Shown: piece by piece, positions 1 through 8,145 of the stretch
Numbering within the stretch: the stretch's first letter is position 1
Layout: every line of letters starts with the position of its first letter
Assembly: GCA_963756495.1 (NCBI GenBank)
Contig: CAVWNS010000002.1
Span: forward strand, 248,001 to 312,000
Direction of reading: 5' to 3'
DNA from: DATFDN01 sp963756495
GTDB lineage: Bacteria; Pseudomonadota; Alphaproteobacteria; Acetobacterales; Acetobacteraceae
Length of the DNA: 64,000 bases
Notes under the pieces: model-generated
The model's input: the letters and a program-made list of their open reading frames with translations, nothing else
Told to the model about the DNA's origin: nothing
The model's database searches: none
Translations under genes and position numbers: made by a program

Positions 1-239
1 TCCTGGATCTCCGCCTCCTCGACCCCCGGCGGATAGCCGGTCAGCGTGTTGGGGTGGGTCTCCGGGTTCGGCAACTGCCCGGCCCCGGCGCTGTCCTCCA
101 TGCCGACCAGCTCGCGCGCCCGCTCCCAGAACTCCGCCTCACGCCCATGCGGCCGGCCGTCCGCCTCCCAGAGATGGTAGGCGCGCTCGCGGATGCGCGC
201 TTGACGGGTGGGGTCGCTGTCGTCCAAGGGGTTGGCCAT
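1..239 (-). CDS. DUF2934 domain protein (3' end outside window)
   Basis: The reading frame starts at ATG (complement of 237-239) and runs off the left edge after 79 codons. It begins MANPLDDSDPTRQARIRERA, followed by AYHLWEADGRPHGREAEFW and a second conserved piece, WERARELVG. This arrangement (R-x-RAYxLWExxGRPxGxxxxxW) is the DUF2934 signature found in small, acidic, soluble proteobacterial proteins of unknown function. The acidic, proline-rich stretch after residue 60 is typical of the variable tail. The function is unknown. The family is recognised with good confidence, but the length cannot be judged because the C-terminus is cut. Confidence 0.8.
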   Translation of the reverse strand, partial: MANPLDDSDPTRQARIRERAYHLWEADGRPHGREAEFWERARELVGMEDSAGAGQLPNPETHPNTLTGYPPGVEEAEIQ

Positions 240-542
240 GCTGCGTCTTCTCCTCTCGATCGGCTGCCGCGCCGACGCGAGGCGCCCGGCGCGGCAGGGG
301 TCATTGGCATGGGTTCTCGCATGCTGCGGGGCAGCATGTTCCGGTCCGAGGCCCCGTGGTCCGGGGCAGCTCTGGAAGGAGAATACCGGGCCCACACGAT
401 TCCAGCGCAACGCCACTCTCTCAGGTTGCAAGGGGGCGGGTCATTCGGCGCGTTGATGCCTCGGTCCTCGTCAGCGCGTTCTTCACGCCGCTCGCGCAAC
501 CATCGCGATAAGCGTCCCGGCGAAGAACGATACAGCGCCCGT
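240..542. other. 303-base intergenic stretch with stem-loops, no gene
   Basis: No coding potential is convincing on either strand. It holds a 10-bp inverted repeat (264-273 with 288-297, CTGCCGCGCC/GGCGCGGCAG), a 7-bp one with a GGG loop (321-337, ATGCTGC/GCAGCAT) and a 6-bp one (351-367). No T-run follows any of them, so they are not clear intrinsic terminators. The first lies only 25 bases upstream of the DUF2934 start and would sit in its 5' leader. Confidence 0.6.
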
Positions 543-2318
543 TCAGCGCCCGACCGCGTAGCCCTGCATCCCGCGCGGGTTGGCGCCGGCGCGGAACTGG
601 TCCGCCTCGATGCGCGCGCCGCTCAGCCGGCCCTCGGACCAGTCCTCGCCCTTCTCCGCCTTGTGGCCGCGCCGGCGCAGCGCCTCCAGCACCGCATCCG
701 CGTAGCGCCCCTCCAGCACGAGCTTTCCGGGCCTGGCGGCGCGCGGCCAGAAGCTCGACGGCCAGTGCTCGGAATGGAAGCTGGGCGCATCGATCGCCTC
801 CTGGATATTCATGTTGTGGTGGACCATGCGCACGAACATGGTCAGCGACCACTGGTCCTGCTGCTCCCCGCCCGGCGTGCCGAACGCCATCCAGGGCTTG
901 CCGTCGCGCAGCGCGAAGCTGGGGGACAGGGTGGTGCGCGGGCGCTTGCCCGGCTCCAGGCTGTTGGGCAGGCCGGGTTTCAGCCAGAACATCTGCCCCC
1001 GCGAGCCCATCGGAAAGCCCAGCTCCGGGATCACCGGGGAGGACTGGAGCCAACCGCCGGAGGGGGTGGCGCTGACCATGTTCCCGTCCCGGTCGATCAC
1101 GTCGATATGGCAAGTATCGGCCCCGATCACGCCCAGCCGAGAGACCGTGGGCTCGCCCGATCCGGCCGCTTGCGGCACCATCGTGGCGCGGTCGGCGGCG
1201 GCGTGATCGACCCAGTTGACCCGCCCATCCACCGTCCCCGGCCGTAGCGCCAGCGACGCCTCCGGGCCGACCAGGGCACGCCGGTCGGCATTGTAGGCAT
1301 CCGACAGCAGCGTCGCGAGCGGCACGTCCACGAAGCCTGGGTCGCCGTACCACGCCTCCCGGTCGGCATAGGCGAGCTTCGCGCACTCGACCACCGTATG
1401 CACGAAGTCCGCGCCCAGCGGGTCCATCGCCCCGAGATCGAAGCCACGCAGCAGCGCCAGTTGCTGAAGAAACACTGGCCCCTGGCTCCACGGCCCGCAT
1501 TTCAGGACGGTGTAGCCGTGGTAGTCGTACGCGACCGGGTCCTCCACGCTCGCCGACCAGCGGGCGAAGTCCTCGGCCGACAGCAGGCCGCGATGGCGCC
1601 GTCCGGAGACGTCGAGCACCTCGGTCGAGCGGAAGAACCGCTCCACCGCCTCGGCCACGAAGCCGCGGTACCAGGCGCCCCGCGCCGCGTCGATCCGCGC
1701 CTCCCGGCTGGCGCCGGTCGCCTCGCAGCACACGCGCTCCAAGGTGTCGGCGAGCGCGGGCCGGGCGAACAGCGAATTCGGCGCGGGAACCCGTCCGTGC
1801 GGCAGGAACACGGCGGCGGAACTCGGCCACTCCGCCTCGAACAGCGGGCGCACGCCCTCGATCGTCGCGCTGATGCGCGGCACGAGCGGCACGCCGTCGC
1901 GGGCATAGCCGATCGCGTAGGCGAGCACGTCCTTCAGTTCCCACGTGCCCCAGTCGCGCAGCATCAGCGACCAGGCGTCGAAGGCGCCCGGAACCACCGC
2001 CGGCAGGAGGCCCGTCGCCGGGATGAGGTCGAGGCCGAGCCCGGCGAACCGCTCCAGCGTCGCCGCCGCGGGCGAGACCCCCTGGCCGCAGATCACGTGC
2101 TGGGTGCCGGTGCGGGCGCTGTGCACGATGATCGGCGCGTCGCCGCCCGGCCCGTTCAGGTGCGGCTCTGCCAGGTGCAGGGTGAAGGCCGCCGCGACCG
2201 CCGCGTCGAAGGCGTTGCCTCCGCGCTCCAGCACCGCCATGCCGACCTGGCTCGCCAGCCAATGCGTGCTGGCGACGACACCGAACGTGCCGGCGATCTC
2301 CGGACGGGTGGTGAACAT
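543..2318 (-). CDS. gamma-glutamyltransferase family protein (Ntn hydrolase)
   Basis: A 591-residue member of the gamma-glutamyltranspeptidase family, which cleaves or transfers gamma-glutamyl groups from glutathione-like substrates after autoprocessing into two subunits. The N-terminal motif VLERGGNAFDAAVAAAF is typical. The autoprocessing site is GADTCHIDVID, with the candidate nucleophile Thr near residue 402; the usual second Thr of TTH is Cys here. KRPRTTLSPS and GTPGGEQQ match the substrate-binding loops. I see no signal peptide, so it may be cytoplasmic, as in the YwrD-like subgroup. The ATG is preceded by AGGAG at good spacing. It diverges from phnN with 57 bases between. A role in phosphonate use is not implied by the sequence. 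Confidence 0.85.
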   Translation of the reverse strand: MFTTRPEIAGTFGVVASTHWLASQVGMAVLERGGNAFDAAVAAAFTLHLAEPHLNGPGGDAPIIVHSARTGTQHVICGQGVSPAAATLERFAGLGLDLIPATGLLPAVVPGAFDAWSLMLRDWGTWELKDVLAYAIGYARDGVPLVPRISATIEGVRPLFEAEWPSSAAVFLPHGRVPAPNSLFARPALADTLERVCCEATGASREARIDAARGAWYRGFVAEAVERFFRSTEVLDVSGRRHRGLLSAEDFARWSASVEDPVAYDYHGYTVLKCGPWSQGPVFLQQLALLRGFDLGAMDPLGADFVHTVVECAKLAYADREAWYGDPGFVDVPLATLLSDAYNADRRALVGPEASLALRPGTVDGRVNWVDHAAADRATMVPQAAGSGEPTVSRLGVIGADTCHIDVIDRDGNMVSATPSGGWLQSSPVIPELGFPMGSRGQMFWLKPGLPNSLEPGKRPRTTLSPSFALRDGKPWMAFGTPGGEQQDQWSLTMFVRMVHHNMNIQEAIDAPSFHSEHWPSSFWPRAARPGKLVLEGRYADAVLEALRRRGHKAEKGEDWSEGRLSGARIEADQFRAGANPRGMQGYAVGR

Positions 2319-2375
2319 GCTCGCTCCTGTCTCGGCGCGCTTGCGCGGGCCAGAGCCTACCCGCAAGGTGCGCGG

Positions 2376-2954
2376 ATGCAAGCCGGCGTGCTCGTGCTGG
2401 TGGTGGGTCCGAGCGGGGCCGGCAAGGACACGCTGCTCGACGCGGCACGGCGAACATTGCACCGCGATCCCCGCTTCCGCTTCACCCGCCGGGTCATCAC
2501 GCGCCCGGCGGGCGCCGGCGGCGAGTCGCACGAGGCGGTGACGCCGGAGGCCTTCGCCGCGCGCCGCTTCGCCCTCGCCTGGGAAGCGCACGGCCTGCAC
2601 TACGGCATTCGCGCCGACATCGCCGACGACCTCGCCTGTGGCCGCGTCGTCATCGCCAACGTCTCGCGCGGGATTGTCGCCGAGGCCGCCGCGCGCTTCC
2701 CCGTCCGCGTGATCGCGGTCACCGCGCCCGCCGATCTGCTGGCCGCCCGGCTGGCCGCCCGCGAGCGCGAGGACGCGGCGGCGCGCGCGGCGCGTCTCGC
2801 GCGAACGGTCGATCTGCCGGCGGGCATCCTGGTCGAAACAATTCTGAACGACGCCAGCCCGGAGACAGGCGCGGCGCGCTTCCTCGACGCGCTCAGCCGC
2901 GCAGCGGAAGGCGTTCAGCCAGCAGGAAGGGTTGGTTCGGCGCAGGCTGGGTGA
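2376..2954 (+). CDS. phnN: ribose 1,5-bisphosphate phosphokinase PhnN
   Basis: This 192-residue kinase would convert ribose 1,5-bisphosphate, the end product of C-P lyase catabolism, to PRPP with ATP. The P-loop GPSGAGKDT lies at about residues 10-18. It is followed by the guanylate-kinase-like R-V-I-T-R-P segment and the YGI motif (HGLHYGIRADI). The length fits the family (about 185). The ATG sits 57 bases from the divergent gamma-glutamyltransferase start, so the gene has its own short promoter region. Its last 62 bases overlap the convergent DUF1045 gene in antisense. The gene faces the main phn operon instead of being part of it. Confidence 0.9.
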   Translation: MQAGVLVLVVGPSGAGKDTLLDAARRTLHRDPRFRFTRRVITRPAGAGGESHEAVTPEAFAARRFALAWEAHGLHYGIRADIADDLACGRVVIANVSRGIVAEAAARFPVRVIAVTAPADLLAARLAAREREDAAARAARLARTVDLPAGILVETILNDASPETGAARFLDALSRAAEGVQPAGRVGSAQAG

Positions 2955-3582
2955 ACAGGCAGATCGCGGCCACGCGGCGCGGCGCGAGCATGGCGCGCGC
3001 GAAGTGATGCTCGGCCGCCGGCTTGTAGGTGTCGCGTTCCGTGGCACTCAGCCGGCGGGTCAGGGTCATGTGGAAGAACCATTCGCCGAACACGTAGGGA
3101 TAGCCCCAGCGGACGAGCAACGCCTCCTGCGCCGCCGACAGCCCGGCGCGGCGGCGCCGCTCCAGCTCCTGTGGTTCGGGTGGCGCGCGCCAATCGTCTA
3201 GGGCAGCGACGCAGAGATCGGCGAGCGCCTGCAAGGCAAGGCACGGCTCGGTCTCGCGCAGCGCGAGAAAACCGTGCAGGTCGGCCACCGTCAGCGAAGG
3301 CAGATCGAACGGGCTGATTGAGCCGGCGAGATCCGTCGCGGCTTCCAGCACCGCTCCCCACGACGCACCAGGCCGGAGGCGGATCGGCGGCTTCAGCGTG
3401 GCGTGGAAGCCGTACAGGCACGGCTCCGCCGTCACCTCCGCGATGGCGGGCAGATCAGGTTGCGGGGCGGGGGCGCCGCTCTCCGGATCGCGCCCGAGCC
3501 AGGTCGCGCCGGCGGCGAACAGCGCATCATCGGGTTCCGGCGCATAATAGACGGCGACGCGCGCCGGCGAGGCGGCGGTCAC
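2893..3582 (-). CDS. DUF1045 phosphonate-operon 2H phosphoesterase-like protein
   Basis: This 229-residue protein is the last gene of the phn operon and overlaps phnM by four bases (ATGA). It carries the two H-x-T motifs of the 2H phosphoesterase superfamily, GFHATLKPP (His60, Thr62) and FFHMTLTRRL (His171, Thr173), in the spacing expected for a bilobal cyclic phosphodiesterase. It matches the DUF1045 'phosphonate metabolism protein' family known from alphaproteobacterial phn clusters. The family's biochemical role is, to my knowledge, not settled. Since no phnP is present in the window, hydrolysis of the 5-phosphoribosyl 1,2-cyclic phosphate intermediate is an attractive inference. Confidence 0.88.
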   Translation of the reverse strand: MTAASPARVAVYYAPEPDDALFAAGATWLGRDPESGAPAPQPDLPAIAEVTAEPCLYGFHATLKPPIRLRPGASWGAVLEAATDLAGSISPFDLPSLTVADLHGFLALRETEPCLALQALADLCVAALDDWRAPPEPQELERRRRAGLSAAQEALLVRWGYPYVFGEWFFHMTLTRRLSATERDTYKPAAEHHFARAMLAPRRVAAICLFTQPAPNQPFLLAERLPLRG

Positions 3583-4715
3583 GCCACCCGCTCCCCCGCG
3601 CGCCAGACGGCGCGCACGATCGGCATGTGCTCATGGACGCGCACGCGGGCGAGGTCGGCGCGCAGACCGGGCAGCAGCCGGCCGCGATCGTCCAGGCCGG
3701 CGATGCGCGCCGGGGCATCGGTGACCAACTCGATGGCGGCAGGCAGCCCCATGCCGCGCCGGGCACACAGGAAGGCCGCCTCCACCAGGCTGTTCGGCAC
3801 GTAGTCGGAGGCGAGCGCGTCCACCGCGCCGGCCTTGATCAGGTCGAGCACGGCGACGTTGCCGGAATGGGAGCCGCCGCGCACGATGTTGGGCGCCCCC
3901 GCGATCACCGCCATTCCCGCGGCCTTGGCCGCGCACGCCGCTTCCATGGTCACTGGGAACTCGCTCACCCGGATGCCGTCGGCGGCATTCTCGGCCACCT
4001 CCGCGGCGGTGCGGTCATCGTGGCTGGCCACCGCGATGTCGCGCCCGGCCAGCCTGTCCAGCACGGCGCGCCGGTTCGGGACGCGCAGGCGCTCGCGGTT
4101 CGCGCACAGTTCGACCATGCGCCGGTCCAGCTCCTGGTCATCGAGCCCACCGGCCCGGCGCAACGCGCGGTAGTAGTCGAGATTGGCGTACTGCCCGACG
4201 CCGGGCGTGTGGTCCATCAGACTGACCATGCGCACGCGCGGATGCTCGGCGACGGGCGCGAACAGATCCAGCATGTCGTCAGCCGGCACCTCGCAGCGCA
4301 GGTGCAGGAAGTGCTCCGCGCGCAGCAGGCCGGCGGCCGACAGCGCATCGATATCGGCGACCCCCTCGCGGAACGTCCGCACCCGATCCTTCTCGAAGCC
4401 GAGATCGCCGAGGCACAGCGCATCCAGGACGGTGGTGACAGCGGCGCCGGCGCATTGCGCGTCATGGGCGACCAGCGCCGAACGCGAGGGCCAGCGCGCA
4501 TTGCTGCGCGGCTGCACCTGACGCTCGAGGTTGTCGGTGTGCAGATCGATCACCCCGGCGATCAGGTAGTCGCCGTCCGCATCGATGACGCCGGGCAGGC
4601 AGCTGGCGCCCGCCTGCACGTCGGCGATCCGGTCGCCGCGCAGCACCAGCGTGCCCCGCATCACCTCGTCGGGCAGCACCAGCCATGCGTTCGTGATGAT
4701 CGTCTCATCGTTCAT
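3579..4715 (-). CDS. phnM: alpha-D-ribose 1-methylphosphonate 5-triphosphate diphosphatase PhnM
   Basis: This 378-residue amidohydrolase-fold enzyme removes diphosphate from the C-P lyase triphosphate intermediate, leaving the substrate of PhnJ. Metal-ligand motifs are visible: GVIDLHTDNLER near residue 55, SLMDHTPGVGQY, ASHDDRTAAEVAE, and SDYVPNSLVEAAF toward the C-terminus. The length equals that of E. coli PhnM. It overlaps phnL by four bases upstream and DUF1045 by four bases downstream, so it is translationally coupled in the operon. A second, diverged PhnM copy lies next to phnF. Confidence 0.93.
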   Translation of the reverse strand: MNDETIITNAWLVLPDEVMRGTLVLRGDRIADVQAGASCLPGVIDADGDYLIAGVIDLHTDNLERQVQPRSNARWPSRSALVAHDAQCAGAAVTTVLDALCLGDLGFEKDRVRTFREGVADIDALSAAGLLRAEHFLHLRCEVPADDMLDLFAPVAEHPRVRMVSLMDHTPGVGQYANLDYYRALRRAGGLDDQELDRRMVELCANRERLRVPNRRAVLDRLAGRDIAVASHDDRTAAEVAENAADGIRVSEFPVTMEAACAAKAAGMAVIAGAPNIVRGGSHSGNVAVLDLIKAGAVDALASDYVPNSLVEAAFLCARRGMGLPAAIELVTDAPARIAGLDDRGRLLPGLRADLARVRVHEHMPIVRAVWRAGERVA

Positions 4716-5413
4716 GCGGCATCCTGGACCGGCTGCATCTCGAATGTGCGGTCGGCGACCGCGGCGCGCACCTCGGCGTCGTGGAAGATGCCGACAAGGG
4801 CGACATCCCTGGCCTTCGCCTCGCGGATCAACTCGACCACGACCGCGCGATTCGCGTCATCCAGCGCCGCGGTCGGCTCGTCCAGCAGCAGGATGGGATG
4901 GCCCGCGATGAACCCGCGCGCGAGGTTCACCCGCTGCTGTTCGCCGCCCGAGAAGGTCGCCGGCGCCAGCGTGTGCAAGCGGCGTGGGATATTCAGCCTC
5001 AGCAGCAGCGCCTCCGCCGACTCGCGCGCGGCATCGGGTTCGGCGCCCCGCTGGACGGCCGCCTCGGTCACCAGATCGAGCGCGCAGATGCGCGGCACCA
5101 CGCGCAGGAACTGGCTGACATAGCCCAGGGTCTCGCGGCGCACGGCAAGGATCGTGCGCGCGTCCGCCTGCGCGATATCGACCATCGCGCCACGGTGGCG
5201 CACCAGCACCTGCCCGCCATCCGGGCGGTAGTTGCCGTAGAGGCTGCGCATGAGCGTGGATTTTCCCGCCCCCGACGGGCCCGACAGCGCGACGCATTCG
5301 CCTTCGTGGACCGCGAGATCGACGCGCGACAGCACCGGAATGCGCACCCCACCCTGAAGGTGGAGCGTGAAGCCCTTGTCGAGCGCCGTGGTGCGCAGCA
5401 TCAGCCCGTGCAT
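4712..5413 (-). CDS. phnL: C-P lyase ABC ATPase PhnL
   Basis: This 233-residue ABC-type ATPase is one of the two non-transport ATPases of the C-P lyase system. The Walker A motif is GPSGAGKST (residues 45-53), the signature FSGGEQQRVNLARG and the Walker B ILLLDEPTAALDD. The C-terminal H-loop reads GIFHDAEVR. PhnL is required for phosphonate breakdown together with the PhnGHIJK core. It lies 31 bases downstream of phnK, the only real gap in the operon, and overlaps phnM by four bases. Two in-frame ATGs (MHGLM) are possible; I kept the first. Confidence 0.93.
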   Translation of the reverse strand: MHGLMLRTTALDKGFTLHLQGGVRIPVLSRVDLAVHEGECVALSGPSGAGKSTLMRSLYGNYRPDGGQVLVRHRGAMVDIAQADARTILAVRRETLGYVSQFLRVVPRICALDLVTEAAVQRGAEPDAARESAEALLLRLNIPRRLHTLAPATFSGGEQQRVNLARGFIAGHPILLLDEPTAALDDANRAVVVELIREAKARDVALVGIFHDAEVRAAVADRTFEMQPVQDAA

Positions 5414-5444
5414 GGTGGCCTTCCCGCGACGATGGGCGTCCGCG

Positions 5445-6221
5445 TCATGCCTGGAGCACCGAACTCACCAGCAGTTGCGTGTAGGGGTGCCGGGGATCGT
5501 CCAGGACCTGGTCGGTCAGACCCGTCTCCACCACGCGGCCGCGCTGCATCACCATGATCCGTTGCGCGAGCAGCCGCGCCACGGCGATGTCGTGGGTGAC
5601 GAGCACGGCGGCGATGCCGAGGCGCGACACCAGGGTGCGGATCAGGTCGAGCAGCCGCGCCTGCACCGAGACGTCGAGCCCGCCCGTCGGCTCGTCCATG
5701 AACACGAGGCGCGGGTGGGTGACCAGCACGCGCGCGATCTGCAAGCGTTGCAGCATCCCACCCGAGAAGGTGCGCGGCAGGTCGTCGATGCGTTCCGGGT
5801 CGATCTCCACCTGCGCCAGCCAGTCCAGCGCCTGGGCGCGGATCTGGCCGTAATGGCGGGCCCCCTGCGCCATCAGCCGCTCGCCGATATTGCCGCCGGC
5901 GCTGACGCCCATGCGCAGGCTCAGCCGTGGGTCCTGCTGCACGAAGCCCCAGTCGGAGCGGTGCAGCCGCCGCAAAACCGGCGCCGGCATGGCGTGGACG
6001 TCGCGCAGCCGTCCGGTCGGATCGCGATACCATACCGCGCCATGATCCGGCGCGATCCGGCCCGACAGCGCGTTGAGCAGCGTCGTCTTGCCCGATCCGG
6101 ACTCGCCCACCACGGCCAGCATCTCGCCAGGCCACAGATCGGCATCGACATCGACCAGCGCGGGGATGGCGCCGAACGACAGCGCCAGACCGCGCGCCGA
6201 CAGCAGCGCCTCGTCCTTCAT
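5445..6221 (-). CDS. phnK: C-P lyase ABC ATPase PhnK
   Basis: A 258-residue ABC-type ATPase that binds the PhnGHIJ core through PhnJ. The Walker A motif is GESGSGKTT (residues 39-47), the signature TFSGGMLQRLQIAR and the Walker B LVFMDEPTGGLDVS. It resembles the oligopeptide-type ATPases, ending with DDPRHPYTQLLVSSVL, as is usual for PhnK. The start codon is chosen because it gives the four-base ATGA overlap with the phnJ stop and the family's normal length. A much longer open frame upstream is only a shadow of phnJ. Confidence 0.93.
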   Translation of the reverse strand: MKDEALLSARGLALSFGAIPALVDVDADLWPGEMLAVVGESGSGKTTLLNALSGRIAPDHGAVWYRDPTGRLRDVHAMPAPVLRRLHRSDWGFVQQDPRLSLRMGVSAGGNIGERLMAQGARHYGQIRAQALDWLAQVEIDPERIDDLPRTFSGGMLQRLQIARVLVTHPRLVFMDEPTGGLDVSVQARLLDLIRTLVSRLGIAAVLVTHDIAVARLLAQRIMVMQRGRVVETGLTDQVLDDPRHPYTQLLVSSVLQA

Positions 6222-7054
6222 GCCGCCGCCTGGGCGCGACGCGCCTCGCAGAAATCGGTGTCGGAGCAGACGAACAGCCGCGTGCCGCGATCGTCGGTCA
6301 CCACCTCGTCGAGGTAGCTGTCGGTCGCGCCGCACAGGCCGCAGCAATGCGGCGCGCGCGCCGGCCGGAACGGATGATCGTCGAAGTCGAGCGAGCGCAC
6401 CTCCGTGTACGGCGGCACCGCGTAGATGCGCTTCTCGCGCCCGGCGCCGAACAACTGCAACGCCGGCATCATGTGCATCTTCGGATTGTCGAACGCCGGG
6501 ATCGGGCTCGGCGCCATCAGGTAGCGGCCGTTCACCATCACCGGATAATCGTAGCTGATCGCGACCTGTCCCAGGCGCGCGACGTCCTCGTACAGGCGCA
6601 CATGCATCACGCCGTAGTCGGCCAGCGCGTGCATCCGCCGTGTCTCCGCCCGCGAGGGCACCAGGCGCCACAGCGGTTCGGGCTGCGGCACCTGATAGAC
6701 GATGATCTGATCGTCGCGCAGCGCTGTCTCGGGGATGCGATGGCGGGTCTGGATCAGCGTCGCCTCCGCCGTGCGCGTGGTGGTGCGCACGCCGGCGGTG
6801 CGTCCGAAGAAACGGCGGATGGATACCGCATTGGTGGTGTCGTCCGCGCCCTGGTCGATCACCTTCAGCACGTCGCCAGCCCCGAGCACGGAGGCGGTGA
6901 CCTGGATGCCGCCGGTGCCCCAGCCATAGGGCAACGGCATCTCGCGCGAGCCGAACGGCACCTGATGGCCGGGAATCGCGACCGCCTTCAGCAGCGCGCG
7001 CCGGATCATCCGCTTCGTCTGCTCATCGAGGTAGGCAAAATTGTAACCGTTCAT
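6218..7054 (-). CDS. phnJ: carbon-phosphorus lyase PhnJ (radical SAM)
   Basis: This 278-residue protein is the catalytic subunit that cleaves the C-P bond of ribose 1-methylphosphonate 5-phosphate. The radical-SAM cluster ligands follow the unusual PhnJ spacing exactly: Cys238-x2-Cys241-x21-Cys263-x5-Cys269, from CGLCGATD to CSDTDFC. A conserved GWGTGGIQVTAS segment lies near residue 45. The start MNGYNFAYLDEQ is typical of the family and overlaps the phnI stop by four bases. All key residues visible to me are present, so the enzyme should be functional. Confidence 0.96.
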   Translation of the reverse strand: MNGYNFAYLDEQTKRMIRRALLKAVAIPGHQVPFGSREMPLPYGWGTGGIQVTASVLGAGDVLKVIDQGADDTTNAVSIRRFFGRTAGVRTTTRTAEATLIQTRHRIPETALRDDQIIVYQVPQPEPLWRLVPSRAETRRMHALADYGVMHVRLYEDVARLGQVAISYDYPVMVNGRYLMAPSPIPAFDNPKMHMMPALQLFGAGREKRIYAVPPYTEVRSLDFDDHPFRPARAPHCCGLCGATDSYLDEVVTDDRGTRLFVCSDTDFCEARRAQAAA

Positions 7055-8145
7055 GGCACGGCCTCGGCCGGCGCCGGCGTGTTCACCGCCGCGCGCATCC
7101 GCCGGACAGCCTCCAGCTCGCTCTGGAAATCGACGTAGTGCGGCAGCTTCAGGTGCTCGACGAAGCCGGTCGCCTCGACGTTGTCGGCGTGGTACAGCAC
7201 GAACTCGATGTCCTGAGCGGGCGCCGTCACGTCCTCGCCCAATTCCTCGGCCCGCATCGCGCGATCGACCAGCGCCATCGCCATCGCCTTGCGCTCCGCG
7301 TGGCCGAACACCAGCCCATAGCCGCGCGTGAACTGTGGCGGGGCGGTCTTCGAGCCCTTGAACTGGTTCACCATCTGGCACTCGGTCACCCCGATGTCGG
7401 CGATGTCGATGGCAAACCCCAGCTCGGCGGGTTCGATCTCGACCGCCACCTCGCCCACCCGGATCTCGCCCGCGAACGGGTGCGTGCCGCCATAGCCGCG
7501 CTGGGTCGAGTAGCCGAGCGCGAGCAGGAAACCCTCGTCGCCCCGCGCCAGCGCCTGCAACCGCACGTCCCGCCCGGCCGGGAAGTGCAGCGGTTCGCGG
7601 GTCAGGTCGCCGGGTTCGGCATCGCCGGGCGCATCGGCCTCGATCAGCCCCTCCCGGCCCAGGATGTCATGCACGCGCCGCATCGGCGCATCCTCCGGCT
7701 CGGCGCACCGCGCCGGCTCGGGTAAGGGTGCGCCCGCTTCGGCCAGGGCGAAGTCGAGCAGCCGGTGCGTGTAGTCATAGGTCGGCCCCAGCACCTGCCC
7801 GCCCGGCAGGTCCTTGAAGATGGCCGAGACCCGCCGGCGCACCGCCATCGCCGCCGTGTCCAGCGGCAGCGACACCGCGAGCCGGGGCAAGGTCGTGCGA
7901 TAGGCGCGCAACAGGAACGCGGCCTCGACCAGATCACCCTGCGCCTGCTTGATCGCCAGTGCGCCCAGAGCGGGATCGCGCAGCGAGCCTTCCGCCATCA
8001 CCCGATCCACGGCACGGCCGAGCTGGCCGACGATCTGGTCCAGCGACAGCGCGGGTACGTCCGGATCGCCACGCCGCTCCTCGGCCAGCCATGCATGGGC
8101 GGCGTCGATCGCGCGCTCGCCGCCTTTGACGGCGACATAGGCCAT
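7051..8145 (-). CDS. phnI: C-P lyase core subunit PhnI
   Basis: A 364-residue subunit that catalyses attachment of the phosphonate to ATP-derived ribose with release of adenine, in complex with PhnG, PhnH and PhnJ. The start MAYVAVKGGERAI and internal blocks such as LPRLAVSLPLDTAAMAVRRR, FALGYSTQRGYGGTHPF-like (LALGYSTQRGYGGTHPF) and ECQMVNQFKG are hallmark PhnI segments. The length matches the family. The start overlaps the phnH stop by one base (TGATG) and the end overlaps phnJ by four bases. Confidence 0.95.
   Translation of the reverse strand: MAYVAVKGGERAIDAAHAWLAEERRGDPDVPALSLDQIVGQLGRAVDRVMAEGSLRDPALGALAIKQAQGDLVEAAFLLRAYRTTLPRLAVSLPLDTAAMAVRRRVSAIFKDLPGGQVLGPTYDYTHRLLDFALAEAGAPLPEPARCAEPEDAPMRRVHDILGREGLIEADAPGDAEPGDLTREPLHFPAGRDVRLQALARGDEGFLLALGYSTQRGYGGTHPFAGEIRVGEVAVEIEPAELGFAIDIADIGVTECQMVNQFKGSKTAPPQFTRGYGLVFGHAERKAMAMALVDRAMRAEELGEDVTAPAQDIEFVLYHADNVEATGFVEHLKLPHYVDFQSELEAVRRMRAAVNTPAPAEAVP

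Noticed and set aside
41..1247. Open frames of 152 and 397 codons at the left edge
   Set aside because: They are Arg/Ala/Pro/Gly-rich shadows opposite DUF2934 and gamma-glutamyltransferase; high GC removes stop codons in the other frames.
543..3047. An 834-codon frame that would fuse a leader to gamma-glutamyltransferase
   Set aside because: The upstream 240 codons are antisense to phnN and senseless; the ATG at 2318 has its own RBS.
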